Below, piece by piece: positions 1 to 5,197 of a stretch of 5,264 bases of DNA; position 1 is the stretch's first letter, and the number at the start of each line of letters is the position of its first letter. Source of the stretch: Acidobacteriota bacterium (GTDB lineage: Bacteria; Acidobacteriota; Terriglobia; Acidiferrales; UBA7541); the NCBI GenBank assembly GCA_003161495.1, contig PMOP01000440.1, positions 1 to 5,264 on the forward strand. The letters are read 5' to 3'. The position numbers were made by a program, and so were the translations under genes. The notes under the pieces are model-generated. The model was not told where the DNA came from and did no database searches. It saw only the letters and a list, made by a program, of their open reading frames with translations.

Positions 1-818
1 ACGCCGGTGCACTTGCCGCTTTCGATGATAAGCCTCGCCACCGGCTTGTTGGTGAGGATCACTCCGTCATGCGCTTCGATGAAGCGCGCGAGAGCATCCG
101 TCAATTTCCCCGAGCCTCCTTTCGGAAGCGGGCGGCTGTGGCGCTGCTGATTGAATGCGCCGTAGGCGACGCGCCCGGTCATCGGAAACTGCGGCGGCTG
201 TTGCGACCACGGGCAAGCCAGCATGAACGAGCGGCAATGATCGTCCTCAAAATTCATGCGGATAATATCCCAATAGGACATTGCCAGGCGGCGTTGCCAG
301 AATTTCTCAGCCGGCTTGATGTTTTCCGATTCCTTCCACATGCGCCAATAGGCTTCGCCGTCTTTTTTGTTTATTTTTGAAAATTCCGCGCGAGTGCGCT
401 CCGGGTCGCGCCACTGCGTGATGTAAGCGCCATCCAGAAAAGGCATATGGAAGACCGGGTCGGGAGAAATGTATTCGAGTCCGTAATCTTCGAGATTGAT
501 TTCCTTGTCGCGGATCAACGGGTTGTCTTGAATCCCGTTGTGCGCGGAAGAACAAGTGTCATGGATGAATCCGCGCAAAGTGAATTGCGCCGATTTGACG
601 CCGCCGCCCACCGTTGGCCGGCCTTCCAGCACCAAGCAGCGGAAGCCGGCTTTCGCCAGGTACGCCGCGGTGACCAGGCTGTTGTGCCCCGCTCCGGCCA
701 CCACAATATCGAAACGTTCCGGCGCTGCTGCCTGCCGCGCCATCGCGTTCAACGGCGTGAGCGCCAGGGGAGCAAGCGCCGCGCCTTTCACGAATCCACG
801 CCGTGTGATTCCACTCAT
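1..818 (-). CDS. Tat-exported FAD-dependent oxidoreductase, phytoene desaturase/PYROXD2-like (partial, 3' end missing)
   Basis: This is the N-terminal 272 residues of a flavoprotein oxidoreductase; the rest lies beyond the left edge. Residues 5-12 (TRRGFVKG) form a twin-arginine motif, followed by an Ala/Leu-rich stretch and an A-M-A cleavage site near residue 27, so a folded, FAD-loaded enzyme is probably exported by Tat. Residues 36-65 form the dinucleotide-binding Rossmann motif (FDIVVAGAGHNS through LVLEGR, Glu65 ending strand 2). A second glycine-rich turn follows (VGGG, 70-73), then HDTCSSAHNG (86-95), typical of COG1233-type dehydrogenases. The stretch GGSGKLTDALARFIEAHDG (234-252) matches the family's conserved segment before the second FAD-contacting region. 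Members are usually about 500-550 residues, so roughly half is present. The start at 818 is supported by an AGGAGG box six bases upstream. Substrate is unknown; carotenoid-like desaturation is only one possibility. The third Rossmann glycine is Ser47. Confidence 0.88.
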   Translation of the reverse strand, partial: MSGITRRGFVKGAALAPLALTPLNAMARQAAAPERFDIVVAGAGHNSLVTAAYLAKAGFRCLVLEGRPTVGGGVKSAQFTLRGFIHDTCSSAHNGIQDNPLIRDKEINLEDYGLEYISPDPVFHMPFLDGAYITQWRDPERTRAEFSKINKKDGEAYWRMWKESENIKPAEKFWQRRLAMSYWDIIRMNFEDDHCRSFMLACPWSQQPPQFPMTGRVAYGAFNQQRHSRPLPKGGSGKLTDALARFIEAHDGVILTNKPVARLIIESGKCTG

Positions 819-824
819 CCCGTG

Positions 825-830
825 CCTCCT
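825..830 (-). promoter_or_regulatory. Shine-Dalgarno site of the flavoprotein gene
   Basis: On the minus strand this reads AGGAGG, a perfect anti-16S match, with six bases before the ATG at 818. It fixes the start so that the twin-arginine motif begins at residue 5. Confidence 0.8.
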
Positions 831-953
831 GCTATGAATCCATTTCAGGTGGGGTCATGCCTTTACGTGCAGAGCTTGTCGCCGAAAAAAAGTTTTGTCA
901 ATGATATTTGGTCCAGGTATTCAAGCCCGTGTGCAGAATTCGATCTGACCCGT

Positions 954-1026
954 TTGTGTAGCGCCCGCCTTCAGGCGGGCACTGTTGATCCACGCATCTG
1001 CCCGCCTGAAGGCGGGCGCTACACAA
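954..1026. repeat. REPIN/BIME-like element: 28-bp perfect inverted repeat of two GTAG-headed palindromes
   Basis: The arms are 954-981 and 999-1026, identical over all 28 bases when one is reverse-complemented, with a 17-base spacer. Each arm starts TTGT, then the tetranucleotide GTAG (958-961; CTAC at 1019-1022 on the other side), and carries its own palindrome GCCCGCC-TTCA-GGCGGGC. A GTAG head flanking a GC-rich hairpin, two such units facing each other, is the known structure of bacterial REP pairs (BIMEs/REPINs), which are mobilised in trans by RAYT (TnpA-REP) Y1 transposases. No transposase is in the window. Perfect arm identity suggests recent arrival or gene conversion. It could also act as a transcript-end hairpin for either flank, but there is no T-run. 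Confidence 0.8.
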
Positions 1027-1137
1027 TCATGTGAGCGGTGGCCGAGAGCGAATGATGAAAATGTATCGGGAGAAGTTCAAGTGTCGTATGATTGCGCCGC
1101 AATCGGCGGCACGATTCGATGGACGGAGTTTCGGTTC

Positions 1138-1142
1138 GGAGG
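1138..1142 (+). promoter_or_regulatory. Shine-Dalgarno site deciding the NTF2-like start
   Basis: GGAGG lies four bases before the ATG at 1147, slightly close but the best site in the region. It favours this start over in-frame upstream codons (985 ATG, 1081 GTG), whose translation would run through the inverted repeat or odd sequence and would bury the signal peptide. Confidence 0.55.
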
Positions 1143-1146
1143 CGCA

Positions 1147-1659
1147 ATGTATTTCCCCAAAATTCTCGCGGTTCCGGGAATTGTAATTTCGCTGGCCCTT
1201 CTAATGCAGCCTTGCGCGGCTCCCGCACAGAGCCAGTCGAGCGGCGCCGATGCCGATTCCGTCGCCATCAAAAAAGTGTGCGCCGATTTTTCCGAAAATT
1301 TCAGCCGCCACGATGCGCACGGCGTCGCCATGACTTTCGCGGAAGACGCCGACTTCACAAATATGCGCGGCAATCACAGCCATGGCCGCGCCGATATTGA
1401 AAAATGGTTCGAATCGCTTTTCCGCGGCAACCTGAAAGACTCGCTGCGCACTGACACCGTGAAAAGCATCCGCTATTTCACTCCGGATCTGGCGGCCGTC
1501 GACGCCGAAACCGTCATCACCGGAACGAAAGCCGCCGACGGTTCGGAAATTCCGCCACGCAAAGGCCTGATGATCGTCATGATGACCAAACAGAACGGCC
1601 GCTGGTTCATCGGCACGTTCCATGAAGCGGAGTATCCAGCGCCAAGAGGCGGACAGTAG
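1147..1659 (+). CDS. Secreted NTF2-like protein (SnoaL/DUF4440, SgcJ/EcaC type)
   Basis: The product is 170 residues. Residues 1-27 are a Sec signal peptide: Lys5, a hydrophobic core (ILAVPGIVISLALLM) and an A-P-A cleavage site before Gln28. The mature part has the cone-shaped NTF2-like fold pattern. A first helix (about 38-64, ending with FSRHDAHGVAMTFAEDADF) carries the family's hallmark acidic D-A/E-D-A-x-F segment. Next is the G-x-x-x-x-G-R-A-D-I helix (75-92), then beta strands ending in MIVMMTKQNGRWFIGTFHEAEYP (141-163). Relatives of this size bind small hydrophobic molecules or have no known activity; catalytic residues cannot be assigned, so no reaction is claimed. It stands alone, convergent with the hydrolase gene. 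Oddly, its TAG stop (1657-1659) is part of the GTAG head of a REP-like repeat, so the C-terminus may have been set by that insertion. Confidence 0.85.
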   Translation: MYFPKILAVPGIVISLALLMQPCAAPAQSQSSGADADSVAIKKVCADFSENFSRHDAHGVAMTFAEDADFTNMRGNHSHGRADIEKWFESLFRGNLKDSLRTDTVKSIRYFTPDLAAVDAETVITGTKAADGSEIPPRKGLMIVMMTKQNGRWFIGTFHEAEYPAPRGGQ

Positions 1660-1727
1660 CGCGGGCTTCAGCCTGCGGGGTTTAGTCCTTGCAAGGCCCA
1701 AAATCCACAGGCAGAAGCCTGCGCCAC
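1656..1727. repeat. Second REPIN-like inverted pair, imperfect, between convergent genes
   Basis: The arms are 1656-1678 and 1705-1727. Reverse-complementing the right arm gives 19 of 23 identical positions. The left head is GTAG (1656-1659), the right head reads GTGG on the minus strand (1724-1727). Each arm has its own hairpin: GCGGGC-TTCA-GCCTGC on the left and GCAGGC-TTCT-GCCTGT on the right. The spacer contains a perfect 10-bp palindrome, CCTTGCAAGG (1687-1696). The position between two converging genes (1659 and 1738) suits a bidirectional transcript-end or mRNA-protecting hairpin, but no clear U-tract follows, so terminator activity is inference. Confidence 0.7.
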
Positions 1728-1737
1728 AAAAACCGAA

Positions 1738-2985
1738 TCAGTTCCCAGATTTCCTATTATTATTTTCCGCCACCGGCTCCAGCCGAGCCTTGATCCAAGG
1801 CGTGATCACTTCCTCCGAGATTCTGGAATTCGGCCACTCCTGCGAGCGCCCCGTATGTCCACCATCGGGATTTACCCAGGACCACTTGGCCGCACCGCCC
1901 GATTGCATCAGCATGTAAAGATCGGAGATGGGCACCTGGCTGTCTTTTTCTCCGTTCACCACAAGCATCGGCGCCGAAGGCTGGCCGAGAAGGCCTTGCG
2001 TCTTCAGCGACAATCGCGTTCCGTAGGCATAAAATTCGTCGAGCGATTCAACTCCGTAAATAGCCGCGCGCGCCGCGAATAAATCGAACAAGTATTCCGG
2101 CGTGCCGAGAGATTTCTTCTGCCACTCCGCCGTGTAATAGTCGTGCACCGGCCCGCCCTGCACCACAGCCCCGCGCAGGCGCGCTCGCTCTTTGTATGCG
2201 AGGCTCGCGGACCAGTGGCCGCCGTAGCTCACTCCCCACGCCACGATGCGCTTGCTGTCCACGTCAGGCCGGGTGGCCAGATAATCAAGCACTCGTGAAA
2301 ATATTCGTTCCGACCCAACGTCCGCTTTCACCGGCGACTCGCCTGTGCCGGGCATGTCAATCGCCACCACGCCGATCCCGCTGCGGAACATCGACTCATG
2401 CCCCTGAACTTCGTCTTCTTTCCGCGAATCGGTCCCATTGATCATGAAGACGAGAGGCGCCGGACCCACATCCTTCGGCAGCCGGATGTATCCAGGAATT
2501 TCCTTTCCCTCGAACGGAATGTGTAGAATTTCGACGGGCGGATCGAGGAACTTCCCGTAATTGCGGAATGCGGCCAGCGCATTCTGATACGCCTTTTGTT
2601 TCCCCGCGGAGTTTGGCGTAGGCCATCGCGCCGCGGTGTAATAGCGGAACGCCCAGAAATAATCGTCCCGCGCAGCATCGTTATTTTTCGCTGCTTCCTC
2701 GCTCTCCGCGCGCTTGTCGTAGCGTTCGCCGATGGCGCTCCACGCCGCCGCCCATTCGTCCCGGTCCAGGCTGTGGATGTTCGCGAGCGCTTCCCGCGCA
2801 TCCTCGGACTTCAGGCCGCCCACCGGCCCCAGGTTTTTGTCCACGCGCCGTTGCGTTTCTTGCTTCAGCTCCTCCCAAGTCCGCGTCGGCGCCATTTGCG
2901 CCCCGGCGGAAATCGCAGCGAGCAGAACAATCATCAGCGCGGTCGCGATTTGGCGCATCCCGAACCAAATTCTCAATCGGTGCAT
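1738..2985 (-). CDS. Secreted alpha/beta hydrolase, FrsA/DUF1100-like, with helical N-terminal domain
   Basis: The product is 415 residues. A Sec signal peptide (1-29; Arg-rich start, core ATALMIVLLAAI, cleavage after A-G-A before Gln30) sends it to the periplasm or outside. Residues 34-145 are helical and charged, ending in the pattern YYTAARWPTPN...AYQNALAAF. This helical domain before the hydrolase core is typical of FrsA-like and 2,6-dihydroxypseudooxynicotine-hydrolase-like esterases. The core starts near VEILHIPFEGKEIPGYIRLP (151-170). The oxyanion-hole loop is INGTDSRKED (182-191), the nucleophile elbow G-V-S-Y-G-G has Ser253, the acid is Asp348 (NGEKD) and the base His377 (DGGHTGR). 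All catalytic residues are present, so an active serine hydrolase or C-C/ester hydrolase is expected; the substrate cannot be read. The start at 2985 is chosen for its strong ribosome site and because it exposes the signal peptide; an upstream ATG at 3102 adds 39 unlikely residues. Confidence 0.88.
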   Translation of the reverse strand: MHRLRIWFGMRQIATALMIVLLAAISAGAQMAPTRTWEELKQETQRRVDKNLGPVGGLKSEDAREALANIHSLDRDEWAAAWSAIGERYDKRAESEEAAKNNDAARDDYFWAFRYYTAARWPTPNSAGKQKAYQNALAAFRNYGKFLDPPVEILHIPFEGKEIPGYIRLPKDVGPAPLVFMINGTDSRKEDEVQGHESMFRSGIGVVAIDMPGTGESPVKADVGSERIFSRVLDYLATRPDVDSKRIVAWGVSYGGHWSASLAYKERARLRGAVVQGGPVHDYYTAEWQKKSLGTPEYLFDLFAARAAIYGVESLDEFYAYGTRLSLKTQGLLGQPSAPMLVVNGEKDSQVPISDLYMLMQSGGAAKWSWVNPDGGHTGRSQEWPNSRISEEVITPWIKARLEPVAENNNRKSGN

Positions 2986-2990
2986 AGGAA

Positions 2991-2997
2991 CCTCCCT
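2991..2997 (-). promoter_or_regulatory. Shine-Dalgarno site deciding the hydrolase start
   Basis: The minus strand reads AGGGAGG, five bases before the ATG at 2985. It selects this start over the in-frame ATG at 3102 and over the internal Met at residue 10. Confidence 0.75.
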
Positions 2998-3137
2998 GGG
3001 ATTACGGAGAAGGATGGCACACCTCCTAGTCACGGAGCAAGAAACGCTTTTGTAGACCCTATTCCATCCCGCGTCTTCCGGAACGGAATGGGCACTTTTC
3101 ACGGTAAAACTGGGTCCTCGGCGGACAGACGCGAGAC

Positions 3138-3168
3138 TTGACCCGCGGCCCTGTAAGGCGTGTATAGT
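3138..3168 (+). promoter_or_regulatory. Candidate sigma-70-type promoter of the ATPase gene
   Basis: TTGACC (3138-3143) resembles a -35 and TATAGT (3163-3168) a -10 with a T-G pair just before it. The 19-base spacer is longer than the usual 17, which lowers confidence. Transcription would start near 3175, giving a 5' leader of about 95 bases before the ATG at 3269. Confidence 0.4.
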
Positions 3169-3197
3169 ACCTACCTACTGGGCACTCTTGAATCGAA

Positions 3198-3218
3198 ATC
3201 AGGAGTCCAGTTCCTGAT
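3198..3218 (+). promoter_or_regulatory. Hairpin in the leader of the ATPase mRNA
   Basis: ATCAGGA (3198-3204) and TCCTGAT (3212-3218) form a perfect 7-bp stem around a 7-base loop. The left stem hides an AGGAG sequence, and a tiny frame M-A-T-A-stop begins at 3217. This could tune translation or be chance. I do not recognise a known riboswitch class. Confidence 0.35.
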
Positions 3219-3268
3219 GGCAACGGCGTGAAGGCGCAATCTCGGACTCAGCTTTTGTCTGGCGATTC

Positions 3269-5068
3269 ATGCTGAGTTTAAAGGAAAGGGAAGCGGGGCT
3301 TTGGGAAATCCCGCAGACCATGCCGGGCGCGAATGACAAATTGCCGACCAGGGAACAAATTGAACGCCGCGCGCGCCAGATTTACGTGGAACGCGGCGGC
3401 CAGGGCGGCAGCGAATTGGCCGATTGGCTGGCGGCCGAAAAAGAATTAGCGCAAGTACAAAGGGCACAGGATACGCCCGCGGAAAGTCCTTCCCCCGACT
3501 TCCTGCAGACCCGTGGGCCCGCACATATGTTTCTAGAATTCTTCGGATTACGGCAAGAGCCATTCGGGATGACTCCCGACCCGGCGTACCTCTATGCCAG
3601 CAAGACGCATAGCGAAGCCCTCGCGTCGCTTTCCCTGGGAATCGCCGACAACCGGGGATTTTTTGCGCTGGTCGCCCAGCCGGGAATGGGCAAAACCACT
3701 TTGCTCTATCAGCTCCTGGAAAAATTGCGGGACAGCACGCGCACCGTCCTCCTGTTCCAGACGCAGTGCACCTCGCGCGAATTGATCGAATACATCCTTC
3801 AGGACCTCGGCGTCGACGCCAGGGGAATGGGCCTCGTCGCCATGCACGGCAAGCTGAACGAAATCCTGTTTGGCGAATTGCTCGCCGGAAAACGTTTCGT
3901 TCTGGTCATCGACGAAGCGCAAAATCTCGACGATTCCGTCCTCGAAACCGTGCGCATGTTTTGCAATTTCGAGACGCACAACGCCAAGCTGCTGCAAATC
4001 GTCCTGGCCGGCCAGCCGCGCTTGGCTGCGAAGCTTGCGCAGCCCCGCCTGTCGCAACTCCGCCAGCGCATCGCGGTCCTCAGCCACCTGGAACCTTTCA
4101 CCGTGGAGGAAACCGGTCTCTACATCGAGCACCGGCTAAAAGTCGCGGGCCACACCGGCGAACCGATTTTCGATCCGGCTTCGATCGCCGTGATCGCGCG
4201 GCAGAGCGACGGCATTCCCCGAAACATCAACAACATCTGTTACAACTCGCTCCTGCTGGCCTATAACCGCGGGCTTCACAAAGTAACCGCCGAAATCGTG
4301 CATGAGGCTGTGACGCGTCTGGATGTTGAGCTGCTTATTCACGAACCGCCTTCTGTTCCAGTGTCCGCTGTAGCTGCGCCTGCCTCCTTTCCGAATGCGT
4401 CCGCTGCCGCTCCGAATGCGCCTGTTGCCGCTTCGGACGTGCCCGCCGCTGCCGCAATCGCCGCCCGTAAAGTAGCGGCGCCTCAACCCAAGCCTGTTCC
4501 CGTCCCAAAATTTGCTGATCGCGGAACGACGCCGTCACTTACGTATCGCGCGGGAAAAAACACCGGCAATCGCGGATGGCGCGTCCGATCGGCGATATTA
4601 GCCGCCATAGTTTTGTTTGCGACATTGCTCATCGCCATTCTGGGCCGCTCAGAATCCGCGAAGCGAGGCTTGACCCCCGCAATCGTCAATCCTTTTTCCA
4701 ACATCAAAGCCTCGCCGCTCCCCGCCGATCGCTCCAAACCGAAACCCTCAAACTACGACGCCGCACCCCAGGATACAGAGACCGGCCAGGTAATCACCGT
4801 CATGGCCGCCCCTCACCAAACCCTGAAAGACCTGACCCTGAGGTACGCGGGACAATTCGACAGCGAGCTTTCCAATAAAATTCGCAGCCTCAATCCCGAT
4901 TTGAAAGACCCGGATCACCTGGAAGCTGGACAACTGATTCGAATCCCCTTGCCGTCAGGCGCCCTGAAAAAAGTAAACGACACGGCGGAAGATGCCGCCC
5001 CATCCAAACAAGAAACATCCGGCAACCTTTACAACAGGTTCACAGCGTTGTTGCGAGCAAGAAAATAG
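3269..5068 (+). CDS. Membrane-anchored ExeA/GspA-type AAA ATPase with DUF2934 and LysM-like domains
   Basis: The product is 599 residues. Residues 26-62 (PTREQIERRARQIYVERGG, then LADWLAAEKEL) match DUF2934. Residues 87-352 form an ExeA-type AAA ATPase: entry motif MFLEFFGLRQEPFGMTPDP, Walker A AQPGMGKTT (136-144), Walker B VLVIDEAQNL (211-220, Asp215, Glu216), sensor-like LAGQPRL (246-252) and GIPRNINNIC (315-324). An Ala/Pro-rich linker (about 360-415) precedes one transmembrane helix (441-458). Residues 505-561 resemble LysM (QVITVMAAPHQTLKDLTLRY through LEAGQLIRIP). The ATPase should be cytoplasmic and the C-terminus periplasmic, contacting peptidoglycan. ExeA proteins use ATP and peptidoglycan binding to help secretins assemble; relatives also occur in exopolysaccharide loci. 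No ExeB or secretin gene adjoins, so the role is inferred. The start is uncertain: no clear ribosome site precedes 3269, and Met18 (3320) or Met87 (3527) are alternatives; only the first two keep DUF2934. Confidence 0.9.
   Translation: MLSLKEREAGLWEIPQTMPGANDKLPTREQIERRARQIYVERGGQGGSELADWLAAEKELAQVQRAQDTPAESPSPDFLQTRGPAHMFLEFFGLRQEPFGMTPDPAYLYASKTHSEALASLSLGIADNRGFFALVAQPGMGKTTLLYQLLEKLRDSTRTVLLFQTQCTSRELIEYILQDLGVDARGMGLVAMHGKLNEILFGELLAGKRFVLVIDEAQNLDDSVLETVRMFCNFETHNAKLLQIVLAGQPRLAAKLAQPRLSQLRQRIAVLSHLEPFTVEETGLYIEHRLKVAGHTGEPIFDPASIAVIARQSDGIPRNINNICYNSLLLAYNRGLHKVTAEIVHEAVTRLDVELLIHEPPSVPVSAVAAPASFPNASAAAPNAPVAASDVPAAAAIAARKVAAPQPKPVPVPKFADRGTTPSLTYRAGKNTGNRGWRVRSAILAAIVLFATLLIAILGRSESAKRGLTPAIVNPFSNIKASPLPADRSKPKPSNYDAAPQDTETGQVITVMAAPHQTLKDLTLRYAGQFDSELSNKIRSLNPDLKDPDHLEAGQLIRIPLPSGALKKVNDTAEDAAPSKQETSGNLYNRFTALLRARK
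4391..4453 (+). repeat. Three-copy 21-bp degenerate tandem repeat inside the ATPase linker
   Basis: Units at 4391-4411, 4412-4432 and 4433-4453 encode PNASAAA, PNAPVAA and SDVPAAA. The first two are alike at most bases, both beginning CCGAATGCG; the third is diverged. They sit in the flexible linker before the transmembrane helix, so copy changes would alter linker length by seven residues without a frameshift. Confidence 0.65.
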
Positions 5069-5079
5069 CTTCAACTTAT

Positions 5080-5104
5080 GTAGCGCCCGCCTTAAGGCGG
5101 GCAT
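5080..5104 (+). repeat. Single GTAG-headed REP-like palindrome
   Basis: It has the GTAG head (5080-5083) and a perfect 18-bp palindrome (5085-5102, GCCCGCCTTAAGGCGGGC). Over its 24-base core it differs from the arms at 954 and 999 by one base (TTAA for TTCA in the loop). It begins 12 bases after the ATPase stop codon. No inverted partner is seen nearby, so it is a singlet. Confidence 0.7.
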
Positions 5105-5121
5105 CTCTCCTCCGTTTTTTT
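5085..5121 (+). terminator. Possible transcription terminator after the ATPase gene
   Basis: The 7-9 bp GC-rich hairpin of the REP-like unit (5085-5102) is followed, after a 12-base gap, by seven Ts (5115-5121). The gap is too long for a textbook intrinsic terminator, so the site may be weak, or the hairpin may chiefly protect the mRNA end. Confidence 0.3.
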
Positions 5122-5142
5122 CCAATCCCCCGAAACTCGCGG

Positions 5143-5170
5143 TTGATGACCATGCGCCCTCTGCTGTAAG
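5143..5170 (+). promoter_or_regulatory. Candidate promoter of the tRNA-Arg gene
   Basis: TTGATG (5143-5148) and TGTAAG (5165-5170) are separated by 16 bases, with TG one base before the -10 (extended -10 form). The start point would be near 5177, about 20 bases before the mature tRNA end, as is common for tRNA genes. Confidence 0.4.
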
Positions 5171-5197
5171 CTGTTGGAACGCGGTAAGAATCAAAAT

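Larger units (their letters stand above)
819..1146. other. Intergenic region between divergent flavoprotein and NTF2-like genes
   Basis: No gene is supported here. Open frames crossing it translate repeat sequence or lack family features. On the minus strand there is a perfect TTGACA (896-901), a possible -35 for the flavoprotein gene, but I find no good -10 at normal spacing. On the plus strand TATGAT (1087-1092) resembles a -10 for the NTF2-like gene, without a clear -35. A small dyad (GATTGC/GCAATC, 1090-1104) overlaps it and competes with a second one, GCCGC/GCGGC (1096-1110). The large inverted repeat at 954-1026 is listed separately. Confidence 0.6.
2986..3268. other. Divergent intergenic region between hydrolase and ATPase genes
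   Basis: This 283-base stretch separates two genes transcribed away from each other and must hold both promoters. For the plus-strand gene a candidate promoter and a leader hairpin are listed separately. For the minus-strand hydrolase I see no convincing -35/-10 pair. There is a short perfect palindrome, TTCCGGAA (3076-3083), whose half-site GGAA recurs just after it (3085-3088); its role is unknown. No protein gene is supported. Confidence 0.55.

Noticed and set aside
69..837. Several open frames on the plus strand opposite the flavoprotein (for example 69-380, 447-1034)
   Set aside because: They are antisense to a well-supported gene, show Arg/Ala-rich composition typical of shadow frames in GC-rich DNA, have no recognisable motif, and one runs through the inverted repeat.
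954..1026. CRISPR array or IS terminal inverted repeats
   Set aside because: There are only two facing units with a 17-base spacer, no direct-repeat series, no transposase frame between them and no target-site duplication visible.
985..1146. Longer N-terminus for the NTF2-like protein
   Set aside because: The extra residues translate one arm of the inverted repeat and would place the signal peptide internally; the ATG at 1147 has a ribosome site.
2986..3102. 39-residue upstream extension of the hydrolase
   Set aside because: It lacks family features, hides the signal peptide, and the AGGAGG-like site lies within the extension directly before the ATG at 2985.
3170..3268. c-di-GMP (GEMM) or other known riboswitch in the ATPase leader
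   Set aside because: The conserved core sequences and paired helices of GEMM or other classes I know are not present; only one simple hairpin is seen.
3548..4132. 194-codon minus-strand open frame opposite the ATPase
   Set aside because: It is an antisense shadow of strongly conserved ATPase codons (Walker A and B region) with no ribosome site or recognisable motif.
3269..5068. ATPase as part of a new defence or transposition system (TniB/MuB-like)
   Set aside because: The transmembrane helix and LysM-like C-terminus place it in the envelope, and there is no neighbouring transposase, nuclease or effector gene.
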